This document shows, in pieces, positions 19,176 to 26,898 of a DNA stretch of 64,000 bases. Below the pieces are notes generated by a model. The model saw nothing but the letters and a program-made list of their open reading frames with translations. It was not told the DNA's origin and made no database searches. Every line of letters starts with the position of its first letter. The first letter of the stretch is position 1. The DNA comes from Rheinheimera sp. Lineage in GTDB: Bacteria > Pseudomonadota > Gammaproteobacteria > Enterobacterales > Alteromonadaceae. The DNA lies in the NCBI RefSeq assembly GCF_030690345.1, contig NZ_JAUYGV010000009.1, positions 124,001 to 188,000 of the forward strand, in the 5' to 3' direction. Made by a program: the position numbers and the translations under genes.

Positions 19176-19239
19176 GGGTCAGTGTCATTGATTCCTAATA
19201 GCGGCATGTTAACAGTAGAATTATCAATGACACTGGCCC
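19176..19239. repeat. Inverted repeat, 17-bp arms (MITE- or REP-like)
   Basis: In the 348-bp gap between the b561 and FG-GAP genes, GGGTCAGTGTCATTGAT (19176-19192) is mirrored at 19223-19239 with one mismatch. The ends resemble those of short mobile or REP-type elements. No transposase is encoded between the arms. The rest of this gap shows no gene. Confidence 0.45.
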
Positions 19240-19404
19240 TATCGATCGCTATCGACCCATAACATTGCAGGCTCGGCGACGGCTTTTGCGTAACCAGCTT
19301 TATTTATATCTCTGACGTCTCTCACTGCGTCAAGTATCCCTTGTTAAGCTGCTACCAGTTGCATAAAGTGGTCTTATGCCAATATCGAACAAAAAAAAGT
19401 ATTT

Positions 19405-20628
19405 ATGAAGCTTGGTTCTATCTTTAAATTCCTATGCTGTTTCACCTTGGTAATAACTTGCCAAATTTATGCAAAGCAGCACAAGTTGTTACCTGACGAT
19501 GGTAAAGCCGAAGACCAATTTGGCTATAGTGTCGCGATAGATGGCACAACAGCGTTAGTAGGTGCGCTCGAAGCTGATGCTAAAAATATCAAGGACTCAG
19601 GGGCAGCCTACGTTTATTCGCTTGGCGCTGCAGGTTGGCAACAGCAAGCAAAATTGGTTGCCGAGCCCGCTTATGCCGGTGACACGCTTGGCGGTAATGT
19701 GGCATTAAAAAACCACATAGCCATGTTAGGTGCGATAAAAAGAGACGATAAAGCTGAAGATGCCGGTGCAGTGTTTGCGTTTGAGAGGCTGGCCAATTCA
19801 TGGTCGCAACAGCAAATTTTAACCGCTGCAGATGCCAAAGCCGGCGACGCTTTTGGTCAGAGCATCGCGCTTACAGAGCATTTTCTTGTCATAGGCGCGC
19901 CGCATAGCGACGCACCAGATAAAGACTCAGGCTCAGCTTACGTCTACATACGGCAAAACGACAAATGGCAGTTTCACAGCAAACTCACTGCATCAGATGG
20001 CGCAGAAGGTGATTTGTTCGGCATCAGTGTCGCCATTGACGGTAATACCATTTTAGTTGGCGCTGACCTGAATGACGAACGGGCAGAAAAAGCCGGTGCC
20101 GTATATGTCTATGAATTTGACGGAAAACACTGGCAGCATCAAGCAAAGCTTATGGCTCAGGATGGCGCAGACACAGATATCTTTGGCGTGCGAGTGGCAT
20201 TGTTTGGCGATACAGCACTGATCTCTGCCAGAAGAGACGATGTAGAGGGCGTTGGTGAAGACGCAGGTTCTGCCTATATCTTTGAGCGAACAAAAGGTAA
20301 ATGGACGCAGACACAAAAGTTAGTTGCACCTGATGGTAAAGCTGGTGACAGATTCGCTAATGGCGTGGCGCTAAGCAAAGAGACAGCCTTAATCAGTGCT
20401 ATCCACCATGACGCTATTGGTGATAATGCCGGCGCTGTTTATGTGTTTAAAAAGCAAACAGGCCAATGGCGTTATACAAGCAAAATAGTAGCCGGTGATG
20501 GTGTGCCAGAAGACAGATTCGGTTGGAATGTCGCCCTTTCAGACAAGAGCGCGATAATTGCTGTCCCCCATCGTAACGATAACGGTAATGCATCAGGCGC
20601 AGCCTATGTTCTGGATTTGAAGGATTAA
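19405..20628 (+). CDS. Exported FG-GAP repeat (seven-bladed propeller) protein
   Basis: 407-residue protein with a signal peptide ending near IYA, followed by seven repeats of about 50-55 residues. Each has the pattern DG..GD.FG.SVA..G...LVGA....AGAVYVF, that is FG-GAP/integrin-alpha-like blades, together enough for one seven-bladed beta-propeller. Such proteins are secreted or surface-exposed and often bind calcium or other proteins; no enzymatic motif is visible. It sits alone between the b561 gene and the convergent xylBA operon, so a link to xylan use is only positional. Confidence 0.75.
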   Translation: MKLGSIFKFLCCFTLVITCQIYAKQHKLLPDDGKAEDQFGYSVAIDGTTALVGALEADAKNIKDSGAAYVYSLGAAGWQQQAKLVAEPAYAGDTLGGNVALKNHIAMLGAIKRDDKAEDAGAVFAFERLANSWSQQQILTAADAKAGDAFGQSIALTEHFLVIGAPHSDAPDKDSGSAYVYIRQNDKWQFHSKLTASDGAEGDLFGISVAIDGNTILVGADLNDERAEKAGAVYVYEFDGKHWQHQAKLMAQDGADTDIFGVRVALFGDTALISARRDDVEGVGEDAGSAYIFERTKGKWTQTQKLVAPDGKAGDRFANGVALSKETALISAIHHDAIGDNAGAVYVFKKQTGQWRYTSKIVAGDGVPEDRFGWNVALSDKSAIIAVPHRNDNGNASGAAYVLDLKD

Positions 20629-20666
20629 AAATTGCCTTCTGAATTCAGGGTTACCAGGGATGCACA

Positions 20667-20689
20667 GAAAAAAGCCCGGCAAGCCGGGC
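20667..20689 (-). terminator. Rho-independent terminator of xylA
   Basis: GCCCGGC and GCCGGGC pair perfectly around an AA loop, and in the minus direction the stem is followed by TTTTTT. It lies 31 nt beyond the xylA stop. Confidence 0.85.
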
Positions 20690-20719
20690 AACACACAGGA
20701 CTACGGGAGTTAAAAACCT

Positions 20720-22039
20720 TTAGCGAAACAGCACCAGGTTAACCTGGTTTTCCAGCAGTTCCTGGCGGCCGCTTACCGGTTGCGGATCGAACTGCTCGCG
20801 CTGCACCAGCTCGGCCAGGGTTTGTAATGAATGTTCGCCGCCCTGAATTGCCTTACCCAGCTTGTCACTCCAGCCGGCATAACGTTGTGCTACGGCTGCA
20901 CCGAGGAAGTCTTTTTCTACCAGCTTTGCCGCCCGTTTTAACGCCATGGCCAGATGGTCCATACCGCCGATGTGGCCGTGGAACAAATCGTAACGATCTA
21001 AGCTTTGGCGCCTTAGTTTGGTATCGAAATTAAACCCACCGGTAGAAAAACCACCGGCTTTGAGAATTTCGTATATTACCAGGCTTAGCTCTTCCACGCT
21101 GTTGGGGAACTGGTCGGTGTCCCAGCCGTTTTGCGCATCACCGCGGTTGGCGTCGATGCTGCCGAAAATGCCCAGCGAAATAGCCGTGGCGATTTCATGA
21201 TGAAACGAATGGCCGGACAAGGTAGCGTGGTTGGCTTCAATATTGACGCGGAATTCTTTTTCCAGGCCGTATTGCTTCAGGAAGCCATACACAGTGGCTG
21301 AGTCGTAATCGTACTGGTGCTTGGTGGGCTCTTGCGGCTTGGGCTCAATTAGCAAGGTGCCGTTAAAGCCGATCTTGTGCTTATGCTCCACCACCATTTG
21401 CATAAAGCGGCCGAGCTGTGCACGCTCCTGGCGTAAGTCGGTATTGAGCAGGGTTTCGTAGCCTTCACGGCCGCCCCACAGCACATAGTTTTCCCCGCCA
21501 AGCCGCTTGGTGGCGTTCATCGCATGAAACACCTGGGTGGCACCATAGCTGAACACCTGCGGATCCGGGTTAGACGCGGCGCCGGCGGCATAACGCGGGT
21601 TACTGAATAAATTAGCCGTGCCCCACAGCAGCTTAACGCCGGTTTGCGCCTGCTTTTGCTCCAGCACATCGACCATGGCAGCAAAGTTATTGACATACTC
21701 TTTAATGTTGCTGCCCTCAGGCGCGACATCGATATCATGGAAGCAGTAATACGGAATAGTTAACTTGCTGAAAAACTCAAAGGCGACATCGGCCTTGTGC
21801 TTTGCCTGCTGCATGGCATCACCGGCCGCCAGCCAGGGCCGGCCGAACGTAGGCTGGCCGAACACATCCTGGCCGTTCCAGCAGAAGTTATGCCAGTAAC
21901 AGGCCGCCATGCGCAGATGCTCGGCCATAGTTTTGCCCAACACCTTTTCGCCGGCGTTGTAATGTTTAAACGCCAGCGGGTTAGTGCTGTCTGCACCTTC
22001 GTAGGCAATTTTGTCAATTTGATCAAAGTACTGAGCCAC
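20720..22039 (-). CDS. xylA: D-xylose isomerase
   Basis: Converts D-xylose to D-xylulose in the cytoplasm with two divalent metals. From the GTG at 22039 the protein is 439 residues and its numbering matches E. coli XylA: His101 and Asp104 (CFHDIDV), Glu232 and Lys234 (IEPKPQEP). That GTG is preceded by AGGAGA at 5 nt and yields [10 protein letters not shown], the family N-terminus; the ATG at 22057 has no usable ribosome site. It follows xylB in the same direction with a 117-bp gap that contains its own AATTATGTTTTTT motif, so it may have a separate promoter. Confidence 0.95.
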   Translation of the reverse strand: MAQYFDQIDKIAYEGADSTNPLAFKHYNAGEKVLGKTMAEHLRMAACYWHNFCWNGQDVFGQPTFGRPWLAAGDAMQQAKHKADVAFEFFSKLTIPYYCFHDIDVAPEGSNIKEYVNNFAAMVDVLEQKQAQTGVKLLWGTANLFSNPRYAAGAASNPDPQVFSYGATQVFHAMNATKRLGGENYVLWGGREGYETLLNTDLRQERAQLGRFMQMVVEHKHKIGFNGTLLIEPKPQEPTKHQYDYDSATVYGFLKQYGLEKEFRVNIEANHATLSGHSFHHEIATAISLGIFGSIDANRGDAQNGWDTDQFPNSVEELSLVIYEILKAGGFSTGGFNFDTKLRRQSLDRYDLFHGHIGGMDHLAMALKRAAKLVEKDFLGAAVAQRYAGWSDKLGKAIQGGEHSLQTLAELVQREQFDPQPVSGRQELLENQVNLVLFR

Positions 22040-22102
22040 ACTGCTCTCCTGTTTCATACCTAAGCTACCGCTGTAATGTTGGGCACTGCCGGCAGTTAGC
22101 AC

Positions 22103-22115
22103 AATTATGTTTTTT
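22103..22115 (+). promoter_or_regulatory. Candidate XylR-type operator upstream of xylA
   Basis: AATTATGTTTTTT, identical over 13 bases to the site at 13605, lies 64 bp upstream of the xylA GTG start in the xylB-xylA gap. Its placement suggests a XylR-dependent xylA promoter; function not shown. Confidence 0.45.
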
Positions 22116-22156
22116 CAAAGCCAGCTTGTGCTTTTCGTCACTAACCACGGCTGTGC

Positions 22157-23638
22157 TCAGAAATGCGTCTCCAGCGCCTGGTACAAAGCAATAAACTTAC
22201 TGTAGCGTGCTGCCAACGCAGCATGCCGCTGACTGTCCGGCAGATGCCGGCTTACCACTGGTGGTGGCGGGCAGATATCGGCCAGGCTGCGCAGTGGTTG
22301 CAGCGCCAATTGCGCCAGCCGTGCCGCGCCCAGCGCCGGCCCCACTTCGCCGCCTTCACGAAAGGTTAGCGCCAGGTTCAGTACATCGGCCAACAGTTGG
22401 CGCCAATACCGGCTGCGGGCCCCGCCGCCAATCAGGTTAATCTCGCCCGGCACCCCGCCACAGGCATGCAGTGCCGCTGCACCCTGCGCCAGCGCAAAGC
22501 TGACGCCTTCCAGCACCGAGTACGTAAGGGCTTTGCGATCGGTAGCGTGGCTTAAACCAAACCAGACGCCTTTGGCATCCGGGTTGTTGTGCGGCGTGCG
22601 TTCACCGGATAAATACGGTAAAAACAACGGCAGTTGCGCGATGTCGGTAAAGGCAGGATAACCTGCAGCATCAGTGCCGGCTGAGTCCAGCTCGTCCAGC
22701 AGGGTTGCCACCGGTACGCCGGCGACGTTATCGGCATACCATTGCAAACAGGCAGCGGCGCTGAGCGTAACCGCCATCAGATGCCAACGCTGCGGCAACG
22801 CATGGCAAAAGCTGTGTACCGCCGATTGCGGATTGGCAACAAAACCATTGCTGACGGCAAAATACACCCCGGAGGTGCCTAACGACAGCATGGCCTGGCC
22901 CGGACTGACAATACCGGCACCGATAGCGCCGGCTGCATTATCGCCGCCACCGGCCACCAGCGGCACTTCGTCCATGCCCCAGCGCTGCGCCAGTTCCGGC
23001 AACAGCCGGCCGGTGATCTGGTTGCCTTCATACAGCTGCGGCATCTGGCTACGGTTCAAACCACAGGCTTGCAGCAGCTCGTCGCTCCAGTCGCGCTTGG
23101 CCATATCCAGCCATAAAGTACCGGCGGCGTCAGACATATCAGAAGCAAAATCTCCGCTTAAACAAAAGCGCAGATAGTCTTTTGGCAACAGCACTTTGGC
23201 AACACGGCTGAACTGCTCCGGTTCATGCTGGCGCAGCCACAGCAGTTTCGGTGCGGTAAAACCCGGCATCGCCAGATTACCGGTAAGCTGTTGCAGCTGC
23301 GGCACTTGTTGCTCAAGTTGCTGACACTGGGCAAAAGCGCGGCCGTCGTTCCACAGTATTGCCGGGCGGATAATTTGGTTGTGGCCATCCAGTAAGGTCG
23401 CACCGTGCATTTGCCCGGTCAGGCCAATGGCTTTTACCGCCTGTAACGCGCCGCGCTGGCTTAACTGCGCCATGCAGGCCTGCAGGCCAAGCCACCACTG
23501 CTGCGGATCTTGTTCCGACCACAGCGGATAAGGCCGGCTAAGCTGTAGCTCTGCCCCGGCGCTGTCTTTTACCTTGCCGTCGTCGCCCAGCACTATCACC
23601 TTAATGCCGGAGGTGCCTAAATCTATGCCGATATACAT
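22157..23638 (-). CDS. xylB: Xylulokinase
   Basis: 493-residue FGGY-family sugar kinase that phosphorylates D-xylulose to xylulose 5-phosphate. GIDLGTSGIKV at the N-terminus is the phosphate-binding loop; QMHGATLLD, LWNDGRA, GGGDNAAGA, SLGTSG and the C-terminal GGGARS block are xylulokinase signatures. Transcribed before xylA; the ribosome site is weak (CACAGG). It is divergent from xylR across a 197-bp control region containing a palindromic AATTATG motif. Confidence 0.94.
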   Translation of the reverse strand: MYIGIDLGTSGIKVIVLGDDGKVKDSAGAELQLSRPYPLWSEQDPQQWWLGLQACMAQLSQRGALQAVKAIGLTGQMHGATLLDGHNQIIRPAILWNDGRAFAQCQQLEQQVPQLQQLTGNLAMPGFTAPKLLWLRQHEPEQFSRVAKVLLPKDYLRFCLSGDFASDMSDAAGTLWLDMAKRDWSDELLQACGLNRSQMPQLYEGNQITGRLLPELAQRWGMDEVPLVAGGGDNAAGAIGAGIVSPGQAMLSLGTSGVYFAVSNGFVANPQSAVHSFCHALPQRWHLMAVTLSAAACLQWYADNVAGVPVATLLDELDSAGTDAAGYPAFTDIAQLPLFLPYLSGERTPHNNPDAKGVWFGLSHATDRKALTYSVLEGVSFALAQGAAALHACGGVPGEINLIGGGARSRYWRQLLADVLNLALTFREGGEVGPALGAARLAQLALQPLRSLADICPPPPVVSRHLPDSQRHAALAARYSKFIALYQALETHF

Positions 23639-23708
23639 ATTTTGCCTGTGTTTGCTGTGAGCCTGAATGGCTTAATCTTTGGTGAGCGGGCCGCAGTCAG
23701 CAATTACG

Positions 23709-23740
23709 AAAATTCATAATTCCGTGCCGAATTATGTTTT
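23709..23740. promoter_or_regulatory. Palindromic candidate XylR operator (xylB/xylR)
   Basis: CATAATT, an 8-bp spacer and AATTATG form a perfect inverted repeat in the divergent xylB-xylR region, and the right half continues as AATTATGTTTT like the sites at 13605 and 22103. The layout would allow XylR to control xylBA and itself. Confidence 0.5.
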
Positions 23741-23835
23741 CCGGTTTGCCTTAAATGCAGGCCGGTCTAAGATTAAACCCGCTTGATCAAAAAAATAAAA
23801 AAAAAGATAAAAGATAAAACATAAAGGACGGGGAT

Positions 23836-25032
23836 ATGTTCAAGGCTAAACACAGCATTACGTTATTGTTTAACGCAAATAAGGTGTATGACCGCCAGGT
23901 AATAGAAGGTATAGGCCATTATTTGCAATCATCCAAAGTGGATTGGGACCTGTATCTGGAAGAAGACTTCCTCTGCCGGTTAGAACATATCCACGAATGG
24001 GGCGGCGATGGCATTATTGCCGACTTCGATGATATGAATATCCAGCGCGCGCGGGCCGGCTCTGACAAACCGTTGGTTGGGGTGGGCGGCTCCTACACTA
24101 ACCCGGCCGATTACCCGGCAGTACCCTATGTCGCTACAGATAACTACGCCCTGGTACAGGCAGCGTACGAGCATTTAAAACGTAAAGGCCTCGACCGCTT
24201 TGCCTTTTACAGTGTGCCAACCGATGAGCAACACCGCTGGGCACAGGAGCGGGAAAACGCGGTACGTAAACTGACAGCGCAGGACGGTTACGATTGCCAG
24301 ATTTATCAGGGCCACTGCACGCGGCCGGAAACCTGGCAATATGCGATGAACCGGCTGACCGATTGGATCCAAAGCCTGCCCAAACCTATCGGCATTATTG
24401 CCGTAACCGACTCCCGCGCGCGCCACTTGCTGCAAGCCTGTGAGCATATCGGCATCGTGGTGCCGGACAATATCGCCATTATCGGCATAGATGACGACGA
24501 TATTGCCCGTTTTCTCAGCCGTATCAGCTTAAGTTCGGTAACCCAGGGCTGCTTTGAAATGGGCTACAAGGCGGCCAAGCTGCTGCATACTCAACTGAAC
24601 AATATCGACGTTGGCCAAAAGCGCCTGCTGGTGCCACCGGTTGGCGTGGCCTCGCGCCAGTCTACCGACTTTAAAGCGCTGCGTGACCCTTATGTAATTC
24701 AGGCAATGAACTATATCCGCCGCAACGCTACCCGCGGCGCCAAGGTAGAACAGGTGACCGATTTTGTCGGCATCTCGCGCTCGAATCTGGAGCAGCGTTT
24801 TCGCTCTGAACGCGGCCATTCTATTCATACCGAGCTGCATAACCAGAAGCTGACTAAAGCCTGCAAGATGCTGAAAGAAACTCAGGCCAACCCGACAGAG
24901 ATTGCCAAAATATGTGGTTATCCGTCACTGCAATATATGTATGCCGTGTTTCAGCGTCATTTTGGCCAAACGCCGAAAGAATACCGCTGCGCCCGCAGTG
25001 AAAGCGTAAACCGCATGGCAGTGAACGACTGA
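23836..25032 (+). CDS. xylR: Xylose-responsive transcriptional regulator XylR
   Basis: 398-residue regulator combining an N-terminal LacI/periplasmic-binding-like sensor (about 1-270) with a C-terminal AraC-type double helix-turn-helix (about 285-390; TDFVGISRSNLEQRF and ICGYPSLQYMYAVFQRHFG). This is the E. coli XylR architecture, in which xylose binding activates transcription of xyl genes. The ribosome site AAAGGACGGGGAT precedes ATG 23836. Repeated AATTATG motifs near xylA, xylB/xylR and the GH8/sugar-porter promoter are plausible targets. Confidence 0.93.
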   Translation: MFKAKHSITLLFNANKVYDRQVIEGIGHYLQSSKVDWDLYLEEDFLCRLEHIHEWGGDGIIADFDDMNIQRARAGSDKPLVGVGGSYTNPADYPAVPYVATDNYALVQAAYEHLKRKGLDRFAFYSVPTDEQHRWAQERENAVRKLTAQDGYDCQIYQGHCTRPETWQYAMNRLTDWIQSLPKPIGIIAVTDSRARHLLQACEHIGIVVPDNIAIIGIDDDDIARFLSRISLSSVTQGCFEMGYKAAKLLHTQLNNIDVGQKRLLVPPVGVASRQSTDFKALRDPYVIQAMNYIRRNATRGAKVEQVTDFVGISRSNLEQRFRSERGHSIHTELHNQKLTKACKMLKETQANPTEIAKICGYPSLQYMYAVFQRHFGQTPKEYRCARSESVNRMAVND

Positions 25033-25083
25033 ACTGCGGGATTGCGTAAAAAACGCACACTGCAGATGTATTTTCATAACAAC

Positions 25084-25111
25084 AAGGCCATTGATGAATA
25101 TGGCCTTTTTC
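25084..25111 (+). terminator. Rho-independent terminator after xylR
   Basis: AAGGCCAT and ATGGCCTT form a perfect 8-bp stem with an 8-nt loop, followed by a T-rich stretch, about 50 nt after the xylR stop. Confidence 0.8.
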
Positions 25112-25188
25112 CTTTTAATGTCACTACCTTTTCGCTGCCGGGCCGCCGTTACTGCTTTGCCGGGCGCTGACCACAGGAGTGACATCAG

Positions 25189-26898
25189 ATGACAAACAAC
25201 TATCCGGCGCTGTTATTGCCACTGGGGCTGATGCTTTGCCTCAACGCGTGTCAGCCAGCCAACAACGCACAACCCGCTAAGCCGGTGGTACCGGTTGCCG
25301 CAGCGCAATTTGACTGGTTTGACTATCAGGGCCGTGATCCGCTGTTTAACGCGCCATTACCGCCGGACAGCTACCAAAACCCGGTGGCTGCCGGTTTTTT
25401 CCCCGACCCCAGCATTACCCGTAACGGCGATGACTATTACATGGTGGCGTCGTCTTTTACCTATACGCCGGGTTTACCGATATTACACAGCCGCGATCTG
25501 GTGCACTGGCAGTTGCTCAGCTATGCCCTCACCCGGCCCTCGCAACTGGATATGGCCGGCCTGCAGGTATCACGCGGCATTTTCGCGCCCACGCTGCGCT
25601 ACCATGACGGCACTTATTATCTGATCACGACTGTAGTAGACCGCGGCGGCAATTTTATCCTTACCGCCAGCGACCCGGCCGGCCCCTGGTCCGACCCAAT
25701 CTGGCTGCCTGAAGTGGAAGGTATCGACCCGGATATTTTCTTTGATGACGATGGCAAGGTGTATATTGCCCATAATGGCGACCCCGTCGAATCACTGTAC
25801 GAGGGTCATAAGGCCATCTGGTTGTGGCAGTACGATCCGCACAGCCAGAAAATCGTGCCGGATTCACAGCGGCTGTTGGTCAATGGCGGGGTGGACTTAA
25901 GCACCAAGCCGATTTGGATTGAAGCGCCGCATTTATATAAACATGACGGCTGGTACTATTTGCTCTGCGCTGAGGGCGGTACCGCTGATCAGCATTCGGC
26001 GGTAATTTTCCGTAGCCGCAGCCTGAGCGAGCCTTTTGTGCCCTACAGCGGCAACCCGATTTTAACCCAGCGCGACCTGGCACCTGACCGGCCGGATCCC
26101 ATCACCACCGCCGGCCACGCCGATTTTGTGCAACTGCCCGACGGCAGCTGGTGGGCGGTGTTTCTGGCCAGCCGCGCTTATCAGCAGCGCTACTACAATA
26201 CCGGCCGCGAAACCTTTTTATTGCCGGTAAGCTGGCAGGATGGCTGGCCGCATATTTTGCCGGCCGGCCAGAGCATTCCGTACCGCCCGGCGGCACCGGC
26301 CCTGCAAGCCGCGCCGGTAGCAGAGCCGTTAACCGGCAACGTTAGCTGGCGCGATGAGTTTGACAGCACAAGGTTGAATTTACACTGGAACAGCCTGCGC
26401 AGATTTGACCAAAGCTGGCTTAGCCTGAACGGCCAACAGCTTAGCTTGCAAGCCAAAACCGAAGGCCTGGACACCCTGCCGCAACCGGCATTTATCAGCC
26501 GGCGCCAGCAGCATATGCATTTTGATGCCAGCACCAGTCTGACGCTGCCGCAGGGTCAGCTCTCTGCCGGTATAGTGGCATTTCAGAATGAGCAATATCA
26601 CTACTATTTTGGCGTGCGCAACAAGGCCGCCGGCACAGAGTTGTTTTTAGAGCAGGCCAACGGCGCTAAGGCGCAGCAAATCGCCGTGCAGCAGCTGGCC
26701 GGCACCGCGACCGATATCCGCTTAAAAATCAGTGGCGATGCCGGCGAAATCGCCTTTTACTATGCGCAAGGTAACAACGACTGGCAACCATTAACCGCGC
26801 CGCAAGACGCTATGCTGCTAAGTACGCAAGTGGCTACCGGTTTTGTCGGTACTATGCTGGGGCTGCATAGCCGGTTGGAAACCGGAGCCGACCAATGA
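25189..26898 (+). CDS. GH43 beta-xylosidase lipoprotein with C-terminal beta-sandwich
   Basis: 569-residue envelope-anchored GH43 enzyme; lipobox LNAC gives lipidated Cys21. Catalytic acids are Asp73 (FFPDPSI), Asp180 (GIDPDIFF) and Glu245 (WIEAPHLY). A second domain from about residue 385 (WRDEFDSTRLNLHWN onward) is the concanavalin-like beta-sandwich found in XynB-type beta-xylosidases, where it shapes the active site. Expected to release xylose from xylo-oligosaccharides at the cell surface or in the periplasm. Ribosome site AGGAG. It overlaps the GH115 gene by 4 nt, indicating co-translation. Confidence 0.9.
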   Translation: MTNNYPALLLPLGLMLCLNACQPANNAQPAKPVVPVAAAQFDWFDYQGRDPLFNAPLPPDSYQNPVAAGFFPDPSITRNGDDYYMVASSFTYTPGLPILHSRDLVHWQLLSYALTRPSQLDMAGLQVSRGIFAPTLRYHDGTYYLITTVVDRGGNFILTASDPAGPWSDPIWLPEVEGIDPDIFFDDDGKVYIAHNGDPVESLYEGHKAIWLWQYDPHSQKIVPDSQRLLVNGGVDLSTKPIWIEAPHLYKHDGWYYLLCAEGGTADQHSAVIFRSRSLSEPFVPYSGNPILTQRDLAPDRPDPITTAGHADFVQLPDGSWWAVFLASRAYQQRYYNTGRETFLLPVSWQDGWPHILPAGQSIPYRPAAPALQAAPVAEPLTGNVSWRDEFDSTRLNLHWNSLRRFDQSWLSLNGQQLSLQAKTEGLDTLPQPAFISRRQQHMHFDASTSLTLPQGQLSAGIVAFQNEQYHYYFGVRNKAAGTELFLEQANGAKAQQIAVQQLAGTATDIRLKISGDAGEIAFYYAQGNNDWQPLTAPQDAMLLSTQVATGFVGTMLGLHSRLETGADQ

